This document shows, in pieces, positions 32,478-41,542 of a stretch of 64,000 nucleotides of DNA. A program made the position numbers and the translations under genes. Each line of letters begins with the position of its first letter. Positions within the stretch are counted from its first letter, which is position 1. The notes under the pieces were generated by a model. It was given only the letters and a program-made list of their open reading frames with translations, did no database searches and was not told the origin of the DNA. The stretch comes from JAXGXJ01 sp050943595 (GTDB lineage Bacteria; Actinomycetota; Thermoleophilia; RBG-16-64-13): positions 1-64,000 of the forward strand of contig JBMNPM010000002.1 in assembly GCA_050943595.1 (NCBI GenBank), read 5' to 3'.

Positions 32478-35105
32478 CTACTTCTTTGTAGGTTCGACCT
32501 TCACGCGGGTCACATCGGTCGCATCACGCGAGAGGAGACGCGTAACCGGCGCTACGGGCGAGAAGCCGGGCACAAACACGACCCCTTCGGGCACATGCGC
32601 GGTGACACACACGGGCAGCGTCACCTCATGCTCCTCATCGACGCTCACGCTGGCCCGATCCCCCTCAGCAAGGCCCAAGCGTTGCGCATCCGTCGAATTG
32701 ACCTGTGCCCTCGCATCAGGACACAGGCGGGTGAGCCCCTCCGAACGGCGGGAGCGGACACCCGTGCCGTGGTGTTCACGCACCGAACCAGTGATGAGCA
32801 CGAACGGACGCTCTGCATCGGCCGCCTGGCCGGTCGTATCCATGCTCAACGGTGCGAACACCGCCTTATCACCTTTGCCTGCGCTGGGCAGCAGTATCTC
32901 CGTCCCGGAATCTTGCGGACCCGTACAGGGCTGGAAGATGCCTTGGTCGTCGAGACGATCGTAGGAGATACCGGCGTAGCCGGGAACCGTTTCGCTGATC
33001 TCACGCATGATATCTGCAGGACTCTGGTAACTCCAGTCGACCCCCAGACGTCTGGCAATCTCCTGGAATATCTCCCAGTCGGGCACACTCTCTCTGCACG
33101 GCACCGTGGCGGCCTTGACGCATTGCACGTAACGTTCGCCGTTCGTGTAGGTGCCGTCGACCTCAGTCGGCAGAGCCGCGGGTAGAACTACGTGCGCATA
33201 GGTAGCCGTGTCGGTGAGGAAGCTGTCCTGAACCACCAGGAACGGCACCTTGCTCAGAGACTCCCGGGTGCGAACCTCGTCCGCGACGGCCAGTGCCACA
33301 TCGTCGCCTGCCACATACAGGAAGCTGACGATACCATCGTCGATACCGTCAAGAATAGCCCCTAGTGACTTGCCAGGAGCACCATCGCCGGCGTCAGGCC
33401 GCACGCCCATGTCGCTTAGCCCCTGCGCGTTGGCCGTGTAATAGAGAGGATAGAGACCGCTCCCCGGCCGGCCCACATTGCCAGTCAGGAGCGCCAAGTC
33501 GGCGATAGCTGCCGTCACGTCTGCAGCCGCAGGTCCTTCGATGACGCCGCTCCCGAAGAGTACGGCTGCAGCGTCGGCCCGGCCGAAGGCCTCGGCAGCG
33601 GCGCGCAGCAACTCAGCATCCACGCCGGCCAGCGCCGCCTCGGCCGCAACGTCCACCTTCTTCAGAGCCGCTGCGAAACCCTTGAAGCCCTCCGTCCTGC
33701 TGTTGACGAAGTCCTTGTCCTCGAGACCCAGCGTTACTATCTGCGCCATCAGCGCGCGGAGAACAGCTAGATCGCTCCCTGGCTTGACGGCCAGGTGGAT
33801 CTTCGCCTTCCGGGCCAGATCGGTGCGGCGTGGGTCGATGACGATCACCGTCTTGCCCTGGCGAGCAGCTTTGACCACGGTTAGAGCCAACACCGGGTTT
33901 GATTCAGTAATGTCAGAACCTATGACCAAGATGACATCGGCCGCCGCCAAGTCCTTACGCGTGTTGGTAGCAGCCGAGGCCCCAAGCGCAGCAACGAGCG
34001 CCTTGTCGGTGGCGCGGCGCTTGAACAGGTCGGATGAATCGATGTTATTGGAGGCGAAGACCGTACGGGTCAACTTGTTCATCAAATAGGCAGCCTCGTT
34101 GGTCAGATGCGCACCTGCAACGGCGGCAAAGGCCTCGGCGCCCTTGGGCTGCACGTTCCGTGCCTCGGCGACGATGCGGGCCAACGCCTGATCCCAAGAG
34201 GATTCTTCGAGAACACCGGCCGCGTTTCGCACCAACGGCTTGAGCAACCGATCGGAAGCAGTCGTGTAACCCTGGCCGAAACGCCCCCGCACGCACAGGT
34301 TGCCCCCATTGAGACCCCGGTCCACGTCGGACGCAATGCGCACGACGCGATTCTTGTACGAGTGAACGACGAACTCACAGCCATTGGAGCAATACGAACA
34401 GACGGTACGCGTCTTATCGGTCTGCCAAACACGAGCGCCTGACTGAGCGCGGTGAGTAGTTATGGCACCCACCGGGCAGGTACTGATGCACTGCCCGCAG
34501 GACACACAACCGACATCCCTCAAGGGCTGGCGATACGGTGTATCGACTTCGCTGTCATAGCCGCGATTGAGGAAGCCCCAGCATCCGATCGACATGACCT
34601 CACGACAGATACGCACACAACGGCCGCAGAGGATGCAGCGGGCGCCGTAGTGGGCTACGTTCGGGTGCGTCCCCGGGTCGGTAACCTCCGGCGCCCTCCA
34701 ACCCCAAGGAGTCATGTCGATTACGTATTCATAGGCGTAGTCCTGTAGGCGGCAATCGCCCGCCGCTTCGCACACGGGGCAGTCCAGCGGATGGTTGGTG
34801 AGGAGGAGTTCCAGCACGAACTTGCGCAGCTTCACAATCTTGTCCGTGTGCGTCTGGATCTTCATGCCTTCCGTGATCTTCGCACCACAGGCGGCCATGG
34901 GGCCGCGGGCCCCTTCGACCTCGACCAGGCAGAGACGGCAGGCTCCATACGGCTCGAGTCGCGGATCGTGGCACAACGTGGGGATGTCCACCCCGACCTC
35001 GCGCGCCACATCGAGGATGGTCTGACCCGGCCGGCCCTGTACCTCGCGTCCGTTCAGTACGACATTCACCACATCTACTTTCGTCGCTTCGGGCGCGGCG
35101 GACAT
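32478..35105 (-). CDS. NuoG/FdhA-like iron-sulfur molybdopterin-fold subunit lacking the catalytic Sec/Cys
   Basis: ATG 35105 follows AGGAGG and overlaps the nuoF stop. In order: [2Fe-2S] domain (C45, C56, C59, C73), His-Cys [4Fe-4S] (H105, C109, C112, C118), two ferredoxin clusters (CILCGRCVRIC, CVSCGQCISTCP), the CSYCSNGC...C cluster, then a molybdopterin-type domain and C-terminal barrel (875 residues). The length and layout are those of NAD-linked formate dehydrogenase alpha subunits. In those enzymes the segment NN-[IV]-D-x-C-A-R-x-U/C-H carries the metal ligand and His. Here it is NNIDSSDLFKRR, with K362-R363 in their place. It is therefore probably an electron-wiring subunit like NuoG. 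Last gene of the operon. Confidence 0.88.
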   Translation of the reverse strand: MSAAPEATKVDVVNVVLNGREVQGRPGQTILDVAREVGVDIPTLCHDPRLEPYGACRLCLVEVEGARGPMAACGAKITEGMKIQTHTDKIVKLRKFVLELLLTNHPLDCPVCEAAGDCRLQDYAYEYVIDMTPWGWRAPEVTDPGTHPNVAHYGARCILCGRCVRICREVMSIGCWGFLNRGYDSEVDTPYRQPLRDVGCVSCGQCISTCPVGAITTHRAQSGARVWQTDKTRTVCSYCSNGCEFVVHSYKNRVVRIASDVDRGLNGGNLCVRGRFGQGYTTASDRLLKPLVRNAAGVLEESSWDQALARIVAEARNVQPKGAEAFAAVAGAHLTNEAAYLMNKLTRTVFASNNIDSSDLFKRRATDKALVAALGASAATNTRKDLAAADVILVIGSDITESNPVLALTVVKAARQGKTVIVIDPRRTDLARKAKIHLAVKPGSDLAVLRALMAQIVTLGLEDKDFVNSRTEGFKGFAAALKKVDVAAEAALAGVDAELLRAAAEAFGRADAAAVLFGSGVIEGPAAADVTAAIADLALLTGNVGRPGSGLYPLYYTANAQGLSDMGVRPDAGDGAPGKSLGAILDGIDDGIVSFLYVAGDDVALAVADEVRTRESLSKVPFLVVQDSFLTDTATYAHVVLPAALPTEVDGTYTNGERYVQCVKAATVPCRESVPDWEIFQEIARRLGVDWSYQSPADIMREISETVPGYAGISYDRLDDQGIFQPCTGPQDSGTEILLPSAGKGDKAVFAPLSMDTTGQAADAERPFVLITGSVREHHGTGVRSRRSEGLTRLCPDARAQVNSTDAQRLGLAEGDRASVSVDEEHEVTLPVCVTAHVPEGVVFVPGFSPVAPVTRLLSRDATDVTRVKVEPTKK

Positions 35106-36988
35106 CACGACCTCCTAATGGCATCAAATCGACACTTGTCGAAGCAGGCACCACACTTGATGCACAGCTCCTGGTCAATAACGTGGACTTCCTTTCTCTC
35201 CCCGGTGATGGCCTGGGTGGGGCATGCGCGTATACACGCCCGACAACCGGTACAATTGGGGAGAATCTCAAACGTGAGCAGCGCGGTGCAAACCCCTGCA
35301 CGGCACTTGTGGTCGACCACGTGTTCCTCGAACTCGTCCCTGAAATACTTGAGAGCGGTCACGACCGGGTTGGGGGCCGTACCACCGAGCGCACAGAGCG
35401 AGCCCAGCTTGACCTCTTCTGAGACCCACTCCAGAAACTCAAGGTCTTCCGGCTTCCCTTTGCCCTCGCAGATACGGTCGAGTATCTCGAGCATCCGTTT
35501 GGTGCCAATACGACAGGGCACACACTTGCCACAGCTCTCCTGCTGGGTGAAGCTCAAGAAGTAGCGGGCCGTGTCGACGATACAGTTATCCTCGTCGATA
35601 ACAACCATGCCGCCCGAGCCCACAATGGCACCCGTCTTGTTGATGGTCTCGTAGTCAATGGGCAGGTCGAGCAACGATTCAGGCAGGCAGCCGCCCGACG
35701 GCCCCCCCATCTGTACGGCCTTGAATGTCTTGTCGTTCTTGATTCCACCACCGACACCAAAGATCACCTCGCGCAGTGGCAGACCCATCGGCACCTCAGC
35801 CAAACCGGTGTTGTTGATCTTGCCGGCCAAGGCGAAGACTTTGGTACCCTTCGACTTCTCGTAGCCGCGAGAGGCGAACGCATCGGCCCCGTTGAGGATG
35901 ATCCACGGCACTACGGAGAGGGTCTCGACATTGTTGATGTTCGTCGGCCGCCGCCACAGACCCGATGTGGCCGGGAAGGGCGGACGCATACGCGGCATAC
36001 CCCGATTGCCCTCGATAGACATCATCATGGCCGTTTCTTCACCACAAACGAAGGCCCCGGCACCCTCTTTGATCTTGATGTGGAAAGAAAAGTCGGAGCC
36101 CATGATGTTGTCACCGATAAAGCCCCGCTCCTCAGCTGCTGCGATGGCGATCTTCAGACGGCGGAGGGCAAGCGGGTATTCCGCGCGCACGTAGAGATAG
36201 CCATTCGATGCCCCAATGGCGTACGCACCGATAGACATACCTTCGAGCAAGGCGTGAGGATCACCTTCGAGCACGGAGCAGTCCATGAAGGCCCCGGGAT
36301 CACCCTCGTCGCCGTTGACGATGAAGTATTTCTCCCCACCGGGAGAAGGAGCCGCGGCAGCGAAACTCCACTTCAGGCCGGTGGAGAAACCAGCACCTCC
36401 ACGACCACGCAGACCGGACTTGATCACCTCATCGATCACCTCGGCGGGCGTCATGCTCGACAACGCCTTGTAGAGGGACTGGTAACCATCTGCTTCCAGG
36501 TAGTCGTCAATGTCCTCGGGGTCGATGACGCCTACGTGACGCAGCGTCAGCTTCTCCTGAGGATTAAAGAATGCGTTGTACTGCGTGGGCCCCTCATCGG
36601 TGAGTACCAGCCACTCCTCGATGATCTCCCCCCCCAGGATGTGCTTCTCGATGATATCGTCTACCATCTCCGGAGTAACCAAGCCGTAGGTGACCGTACG
36701 AAGCGTATCACCGTGCCGGGTCTTGATCTCCACCAGGGGATCCATGGCGCACAGTCCCTGACAACCAGTGCCGGTGATGGAGGCGCAGCGACCATCGCAG
36801 GTGTCTTCACGCGGCCGTATGACCGCCAGCACATCTACAGCGGCCAACTTTTCCTCGAATGCCTTCAGTACCTCCCGGCTACCGGCGGCCACGCCACCCG
36901 TACCCAGGCAGATACGGATATCAACATCCGGCAGCGTCCGACGCAGCCGCAGCGGTGCCGGTTTCACCAGAGTACTCGCCGCCGTCAT
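35105..36988 (-). CDS. nuoF: NuoF/HydB-like NADH-oxidising flavoprotein subunit
   Basis: 627 residues. Three parts: an N-terminal thioredoxin-like [2Fe-2S] domain (about 20-100), the NuoF core with the FMN/NADH site (SGLRGRGGAGFSTGLKW, NGDEGDPGAF, GAGAFVCGEETA), an SLBB-type domain and the N3 cluster motif ESCGKCVPCRIGT, then a C-terminal 2x[4Fe-4S] ferredoxin (CTGCRACIRACP, CIKCGACFDKC). This build matches HydB of electron-bifurcating hydrogenases more than complex I NuoF. One of four [2Fe-2S] ligands is missing: ICLGTGG has Gly32 (GGC at 36893-36895) where CxGTGC is expected; C27, C76 and C80 remain. It overlaps nuoE by 4 bases. Confidence 0.93.
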   Translation of the reverse strand: MTAASTLVKPAPLRLRRTLPDVDIRICLGTGGVAAGSREVLKAFEEKLAAVDVLAVIRPREDTCDGRCASITGTGCQGLCAMDPLVEIKTRHGDTLRTVTYGLVTPEMVDDIIEKHILGGEIIEEWLVLTDEGPTQYNAFFNPQEKLTLRHVGVIDPEDIDDYLEADGYQSLYKALSSMTPAEVIDEVIKSGLRGRGGAGFSTGLKWSFAAAAPSPGGEKYFIVNGDEGDPGAFMDCSVLEGDPHALLEGMSIGAYAIGASNGYLYVRAEYPLALRRLKIAIAAAEERGFIGDNIMGSDFSFHIKIKEGAGAFVCGEETAMMMSIEGNRGMPRMRPPFPATSGLWRRPTNINNVETLSVVPWIILNGADAFASRGYEKSKGTKVFALAGKINNTGLAEVPMGLPLREVIFGVGGGIKNDKTFKAVQMGGPSGGCLPESLLDLPIDYETINKTGAIVGSGGMVVIDEDNCIVDTARYFLSFTQQESCGKCVPCRIGTKRMLEILDRICEGKGKPEDLEFLEWVSEEVKLGSLCALGGTAPNPVVTALKYFRDEFEEHVVDHKCRAGVCTALLTFEILPNCTGCRACIRACPTQAITGERKEVHVIDQELCIKCGACFDKCRFDAIRRS

Positions 36989-37569
36989 GACTCCTCCTCT
37001 TCACCCTCAGCAGGCTCAGGCGAAGCATCGTCCGCCTCTGCATCAGAACCGTTACCGGAGGAAGTTCCCCCGCCCTCCGCGGCCTGGAAATCCTTCATCA
37101 CTTGGACCGCTTTCTTGGGTGTCAACTTCCCATAGGCCCGATCGTTGATCATGACCACCGGTGCCATACCGCAGGCGCCCACACAGTGGACTTCCTCCAA
37201 TGTGTACAACATGTCCTCGGTGTTCTCACCCGCCTTGATACCCAGGTGCTTCTCCAGCTCTTCGGTGATAGGCACGATCCCGGATACGTGGCAGGCCGTA
37301 CCATGGCAACAACGGATGGTATGCTTGGCTGCCGGGTTGAGTCTGAACTGTGAGTAGAAGGTGGCCACGCCCAAAGCTTTGCTAATCGGCTCCCCGCAGG
37401 CATCAGCCACCTGTGCCATCACCTCGGGAGGCAAGTAGCCAAAGATAGCCTGGGCTCCTTGCAGTAGGGGGACCAATGCTCCTCGTTCCCCCCGGTAGTG
37501 ATCAAGCAGCTCGACGAAGCGCTCCTCAAGTTCGGTATCCACTATGCCCTCGCACGCGTTCGTTTGCAT
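36985..37569 (-). CDS. nuoE: NuoE/HydC-like [2Fe-2S] subunit
   Basis: 194 residues. The helical N-terminal part is followed by the thioredoxin-like [2Fe-2S] domain with CHGTACHVSG (C-x4-C) and HCVGACGMAPVV (C-x3-C). It passes electrons from the NuoF flavin. The final 35 residues are a Gly/Ser/Glu/Asp tail (ending PAEGEEEES), longer and more acidic than usual and probably disordered. The ATG at 37569 lacks a good ribosome site; a GTG nine codons later is preceded by GAGGG and may be the real start. It lies 19 bases after acsE. Confidence 0.92.
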   Translation of the reverse strand: MQTNACEGIVDTELEERFVELLDHYRGERGALVPLLQGAQAIFGYLPPEVMAQVADACGEPISKALGVATFYSQFRLNPAAKHTIRCCHGTACHVSGIVPITEELEKHLGIKAGENTEDMLYTLEEVHCVGACGMAPVVMINDRAYGKLTPKKAVQVMKDFQAAEGGGTSSGNGSDAEADDASPEPAEGEEEES

Positions 37570-37588
37570 TCATTTGACCGTGAAAAAG

Positions 37589-38386
37589 CTATTGAAGCTC
37601 GGCGTCACTCATAGAATACAGGGATTCGTCGTTTAACGCACGAACGAGCCGCACGGTGCGCATGAACTCCCCGTCGAGACCGTTGCCGATGACGGATGTC
37701 AACCCTACCCCGGACAGCATGGCTAGAAAGACGTTGTTGATGGCCGGGCGCGTCGGCTCCGGCGCACCGTTGGAGATATTTGAGAGCCCGCAAACGGTCC
37801 TCACCGGGGGGTCGAACAGGTCGGGTAGGGCGGCAATGACCTCACGTACCGCCACCGCATGTTGCTGGCCCACATCGACCCCCAGAGGTAACACAACCGG
37901 GTCGACCAGGATACGATCGTTACTTACGCCGGCTTCGTTGGCGGCTGTGACGACCTCAAAAGCCAGGTTGAGACGATCAGCGGCCGTGGCAGGCACTGAT
38001 TGCCCCATGGTCAGTCCAATGATCTCACAATCGTAGTGCGCCGCCAGAGGTAGGATGGTCTCCAGCTTGTCGGGCTGCATAGAGAACGAGTTCAGTATGG
38101 GCTTGGACAGGCCCAGCTCTTCACAACGGACGATACCCGCCTCCATAGCAGCTGCGTTGGTGGTGTCGAGACAGAGTTGAAGCCCAGTCTGCGCCAAACA
38201 GTCGACGAGAAAGACCATCTGGGCTTCGCCTTCCTTCCGTGCCGGTCCCAGATTGACATCGATGGCATCCACTTCAGCCGCCACTAACTTCTGCGCCATA
38301 TCTTCGATAGGCCCTCTGTCCCGAGCCTGCAGAGCGGCGCCGATAATGGCACTCCGCACGTTGATGTTCTCAGCTATGACGAACAC
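37589..38386 (-). CDS. acsE: Methyl-THF:corrinoid iron-sulfur protein methyltransferase AcsE
   Basis: 265 residues, a single pterin-binding TIM barrel like those of AcsE and the MetH folate domain. Visible signatures are AENINVRS, DAIDVNLGPAR, LCLDTTNAAAMEAG, PILNSFSM, DRILVDPVVLPLG and the AcsE-typical CGLSNISNGAPEPTR. It moves the methyl group from methyl-tetrahydrofolate to the cobalt of the CFeSP (AcsC/AcsD, encoded just upstream). The GTG start lies inside the end of lipA (13-base overlap), with GGGAG before it. No separate cobalamin domain is present, as expected. Confidence 0.93.
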   Translation of the reverse strand: MFVIAENINVRSAIIGAALQARDRGPIEDMAQKLVAAEVDAIDVNLGPARKEGEAQMVFLVDCLAQTGLQLCLDTTNAAAMEAGIVRCEELGLSKPILNSFSMQPDKLETILPLAAHYDCEIIGLTMGQSVPATAADRLNLAFEVVTAANEAGVSNDRILVDPVVLPLGVDVGQQHAVAVREVIAALPDLFDPPVRTVCGLSNISNGAPEPTRPAINNVFLAMLSGVGLTSVIGNGLDGEFMRTVRLVRALNDESLYSMSDAELQ

Positions 38387-39267
38387 ATCTTCTCCCTCCC
38401 ACTCCTCGCGGCGATTGCCGCGTACGTTTCACCGGCATGGAACGAGCTGCGGACGAAGGGCGCCGCCTGCACCTGCAACCCCAAGGCCTTTCCATAGACC
38501 TCGTACTCTGCGAACATCTCAGGGGAGACGTATTCCGCCACCGGAAGTTGTCGTTTCGAGGGTCGCAAGTACTGACCGATAGTCACTAGATCAACTCCCA
38601 AAGCGGCCACCTGCCGAAAGAGCCCACGTACCTCTTCCGGCGTCTCACCCAGGCCCACCATCCACCCCGTCTTCACCAGTCCCCGTCCCTGTGCGGACGC
38701 TCGTGCCAACACGGCGAGCGAGCCTTCGTAGGAAGCCTGGGGTCTGGCCGTAGGGTAGAGGCGCGGGACCGTCTCCAGATTATGATTGAAGACCTCAGGA
38801 TCCTCAGCCAAAACCAGGTCCACACTTGCACGATCGCCGGCGAAATCCGGCACCAACACCTCCACGGTGACTCCAGGAATCCGTGCGCGGATAGCCCTCA
38901 ACGTGGCCACGTAGTGGGCGGCCCCTCCATCAGCCATATCATCGCGCGTTACCGAAGTCACTACCACATGCCTCAATCCCAGCCGTGCCGCCGCATCGGC
39001 CAGTCGAGCCGGTTCGTCGGCATCGAGAGGCTCCGGTCGGCCGCTCTCCACACCGCAGAAGCCGCAATCCCGAGTACAGACGTCACCCATGATGAGAAAG
39101 GTCGCCACACCGGCCGCGAAGCACTCTCCCAGGTTCGGACAAGACGCACTCCGACACACGGTGTGTAAGCGACACTGGTCCAGAAGCGCTTCCATGCGCT
39201 GCACGGCGGCCGCCTCAGGCAGGCGTTTCTTGAGCCAGGCAGGCTTGCGGCCTACGGCTTCGTTCAT
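38374..39267 (-). CDS. lipA: Lipoyl synthase LipA, embedded in the CFeSP operon
   Basis: 297 residues. The auxiliary cluster ligands are C38, C43 and C49 (CRSASCPNLGEC), the radical-SAM cluster is C64-x3-C68-x2-C71 (CTRDCGFC), and the family ends with RSSFHAGE carrying the cluster-binding Ser. It inserts two sulfurs into octanoyl groups on the glycine-cleavage H protein or 2-oxoacid dehydrogenase E2. The start overlaps acsC by 4 bases (ATGA) and the end overlaps acsE, so it is translationally coupled to methyl-branch genes. No gcv, lipB or lplA gene is in the window, which makes its position here unusual. Confidence 0.95.
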   Translation of the reverse strand: MNEAVGRKPAWLKKRLPEAAAVQRMEALLDQCRLHTVCRSASCPNLGECFAAGVATFLIMGDVCTRDCGFCGVESGRPEPLDADEPARLADAAARLGLRHVVVTSVTRDDMADGGAAHYVATLRAIRARIPGVTVEVLVPDFAGDRASVDLVLAEDPEVFNHNLETVPRLYPTARPQASYEGSLAVLARASAQGRGLVKTGWMVGLGETPEEVRGLFRQVAALGVDLVTIGQYLRPSKRQLPVAEYVSPEMFAEYEVYGKALGLQVQAAPFVRSSFHAGETYAAIAARSGREKMCSS

Positions 39268-40610
39268 CCCCGCTCCCGCAGAGTCCGCAGGTAGCGTGGG
39301 ATGTCCGCCGCTTCACGCACGCCCACGACGACTTCCCAATCACCGAGCTCAGTCTCAAGTTCGTCACGTATGTTGGCCACATATCCGGGGATGATCAGAC
39401 GACGATGATCGACCTTATCCTCGATACGTGACTTCTTCACGAACGGACCGATAGCGTCGGCGACGAACTTGCCGGCAGCCCAGGCGGTGAGGACCGACTG
39501 GCCCTCCACGTCCATCACCATGAGCCACGCAGGGATCTTACTGCTCTCGATCTCGCCGACGACCGTGTAGTAGGTCAGCGAGAAGTTAGTGGTGAGCATG
39601 ACCGGACTGTCCGGACCGGGCTCACCCACAGGATAGATGCCGGCCTCCACCATCATCGGCTTTTGGGGGTCGGTGTATAGACCCTGCGCCAGAGAGAGCA
39701 GGGCCAGTGTATGAGCCGGGTCGACGGGGTCGACGACCACCACTCCGGCGTACTTGGCAATGAGCGCTGAAGCCAAGACGGTCTGCAGCATGGGGTCCGC
39801 CGTCAACCGGCAGGGGAAGGCGATGACGGGGAAACCCAGAGGGCTGCCCTTGCTGCGCAGAGCCGCCCGGCGTGCGAAGATCTGCGCCCGGAGTGCGTCA
39901 CCGGCCGTCGCCACCACGGGCTCAAGGAGCACCTGCTCCGCACCCGCCTCCAGAGTGCGTCGTCCCAACTCCTCCAGTTCGTCGAGACTTTCCCCGCGCA
40001 CCACAAAGGGTGCGTCCAGTTCCTGAGCCACATCGAGTACCTCGGTGAAGATGTCCAGCGCAGCTCCGCAGAGCAGCGGACGCACGGAGCGGAGCTCAGT
40101 GCCGACGGCCCGCAAAGTCGCCGGCCGGTCGCTCACAATGATGAGGCCGGCATCAGTCTCCGCAGCTATTTGCTTCGCACGCGCAAGCAGACGGTCGGAG
40201 TCGGTCGACGCCACGGCCATCATCCGTGGTGACAGAGACTCACCCACCCGCTCGAAGCGATGCTCGCGAAAGGCGGCAATGGCCCGCGCCACCCCGGTAT
40301 CATCGAGATCATCGTCCACCATGAAGGCCAGCGCAGGAGCATGCTCAAACCGCTTCTCATGCCGGTAGAGCACGGTCTCTTCACCCAGGATGATGGGGCC
40401 CTCCGGCCGGCCCAACGTCACCTTGCGCACGGGTGGAGTGGCCGCGACCTGCAGGGCTGCGGCCACATCAGGGGCCAGATGCGGGCAGGCCTCCAGAGAG
40501 ACCCGACCGGCCGCCAGCTGTAATGCGAAAGCCATACATGTGGCATATCCGCAGTCCTTGCAGTTGGTCTTGGGGAGTTGTTTAAAGATCTGGATGCCGC
40601 TCAGCGCCAT
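39264..40610 (-). CDS. acsC: CFeSP large subunit AcsC (gamma)
   Basis: 448 residues. The N-terminal [4Fe-4S] domain has C17, C20, C25 and C42 (NCKDCGYATCMAF...ACP) and is the low-potential centre that reduces Co(II). A TIM-barrel follows, and the C-terminal corrinoid-binding domain includes LTTNFSLTYYTVVGEIESSK and DVEGQSVLTAWAAGKF. With AcsD it carries the methyl group between AcsE and acetyl-CoA synthase. It overlaps acsD by 10 bases and lipA by 4 bases. Confidence 0.95.
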   Translation of the reverse strand: MALSGIQIFKQLPKTNCKDCGYATCMAFALQLAAGRVSLEACPHLAPDVAAALQVAATPPVRKVTLGRPEGPIILGEETVLYRHEKRFEHAPALAFMVDDDLDDTGVARAIAAFREHRFERVGESLSPRMMAVASTDSDRLLARAKQIAAETDAGLIIVSDRPATLRAVGTELRSVRPLLCGAALDIFTEVLDVAQELDAPFVVRGESLDELEELGRRTLEAGAEQVLLEPVVATAGDALRAQIFARRAALRSKGSPLGFPVIAFPCRLTADPMLQTVLASALIAKYAGVVVVDPVDPAHTLALLSLAQGLYTDPQKPMMVEAGIYPVGEPGPDSPVMLTTNFSLTYYTVVGEIESSKIPAWLMVMDVEGQSVLTAWAAGKFVADAIGPFVKKSRIEDKVDHRRLIIPGYVANIRDELETELGDWEVVVGVREAADIPRYLRTLRERG

Positions 40611-41542
40611 GAGTCACTCCCGTCAGAGAGGGCGGTCACAGCTTGGCGGATGAGACGGGCCGAGTCCGGATGCCGAACGACCACAGCATCTGCGCCTGCC
40701 AGGATGAGCCCCACCGCGGTGACGCTCTCCCACAGTATGCCCCGGGCATAACGGGAGCCGTAGCCGGGGAGCTCGTCATCTCCGGCTCGGGACTCCTTCA
40801 CATGCCAGGTCTCCTGGCCCACAGTAGCTAGGAGAGGCGCCTGCATCTTGGCGTCGTTTTGGACGAGAGCAGCCAGCCGGTCCCGCTCGAACACCGTGTA
40901 GGCGTACTCAAAGCTGTAGCCGAGGGCAGAGCAGGTGGGATCCATGACGACATCGGTGTCGGCTATTCCCGACTGGGCCAAGAGGACGTTGAGTTGCTTA
41001 GCCAGGCTCACATCCATAGGCGTGTAGGCGATGACCACCTGCCCATTCTCCTTGGTGCCGCGGCCAATCTCTTGATAGGTATCGCTCTCAGCATTGCCTA
41101 CAGCGACCCGGTGACCACTCAAGGCCTCAGCAACGGCGGGCATCAAGCGTAGGTCGGTATCAGGGTCCCCACACCCTATGATGAGACAGGGGATGGTAAC
41201 CGCCTCCACTATGCGACGGGCCCGCTCGACGACCTCCGTCACCGGGCGGCTTTCACCGTGTGGGTCGGCGCTCCGCAGACGGACATACAAGGCATCGGCA
41301 CCACTCTCCTCCAATCGCGATGCCCAGGCCACAGGATCGCTCCACACATCGCCGAAGACATCAACAAGCTCCGGCGACCAGTCGTCCGGCACCGTATCCC
41401 ACATTTCCATACAGATGCGAGGAGGACAGGGCAGTTCGCCATCGAAAGCGTGCAGTGGAAAAGCTCCACCGCCTCCAAATTCCAGCCCGCCGATGCGGAC
41501 GGAGCGCACCCCACCACGGTAGGTCTCTGTCATCGCAGTCAT
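40601..41542 (-). CDS. acsD: CFeSP small subunit AcsD (delta)
   Basis: 313 residues, ATG with GGAG seven bases upstream. A TIM barrel with IGGLEFGGGGAFPLHAFDGE at the start and MEMWDTVPDDW, ADALYVRL, IGCGDPDTD, DVVMDPTCSALGYSFEY and AVVVRHPDSARLI further on, all typical of the CFeSP beta/delta subunit that caps the cobalamin. No metal centre of its own. It overlaps acsV by 4 bases and acsC by 10 bases. Confidence 0.94.
   Translation of the reverse strand: MTAMTETYRGGVRSVRIGGLEFGGGGAFPLHAFDGELPCPPRICMEMWDTVPDDWSPELVDVFGDVWSDPVAWASRLEESGADALYVRLRSADPHGESRPVTEVVERARRIVEAVTIPCLIIGCGDPDTDLRLMPAVAEALSGHRVAVGNAESDTYQEIGRGTKENGQVVIAYTPMDVSLAKQLNVLLAQSGIADTDVVMDPTCSALGYSFEYAYTVFERDRLAALVQNDAKMQAPLLATVGQETWHVKESRAGDDELPGYGSRYARGILWESVTAVGLILAGADAVVVRHPDSARLIRQAVTALSDGSDSWR

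Noticed and set aside
32478..35105. Formate dehydrogenase alpha subunit
   Set aside because: The Sec/Cys-His metal-ligand pair is Lys-Arg and no in-frame TGA for Sec exists there; called NuoG/FdhA-like instead.
36080..37135. Open plus-strand frame of 351 codons over nuoF/nuoE
   Set aside because: Antisense shadow of conserved genes, low-complexity His/Arg/Gly composition, no motif.
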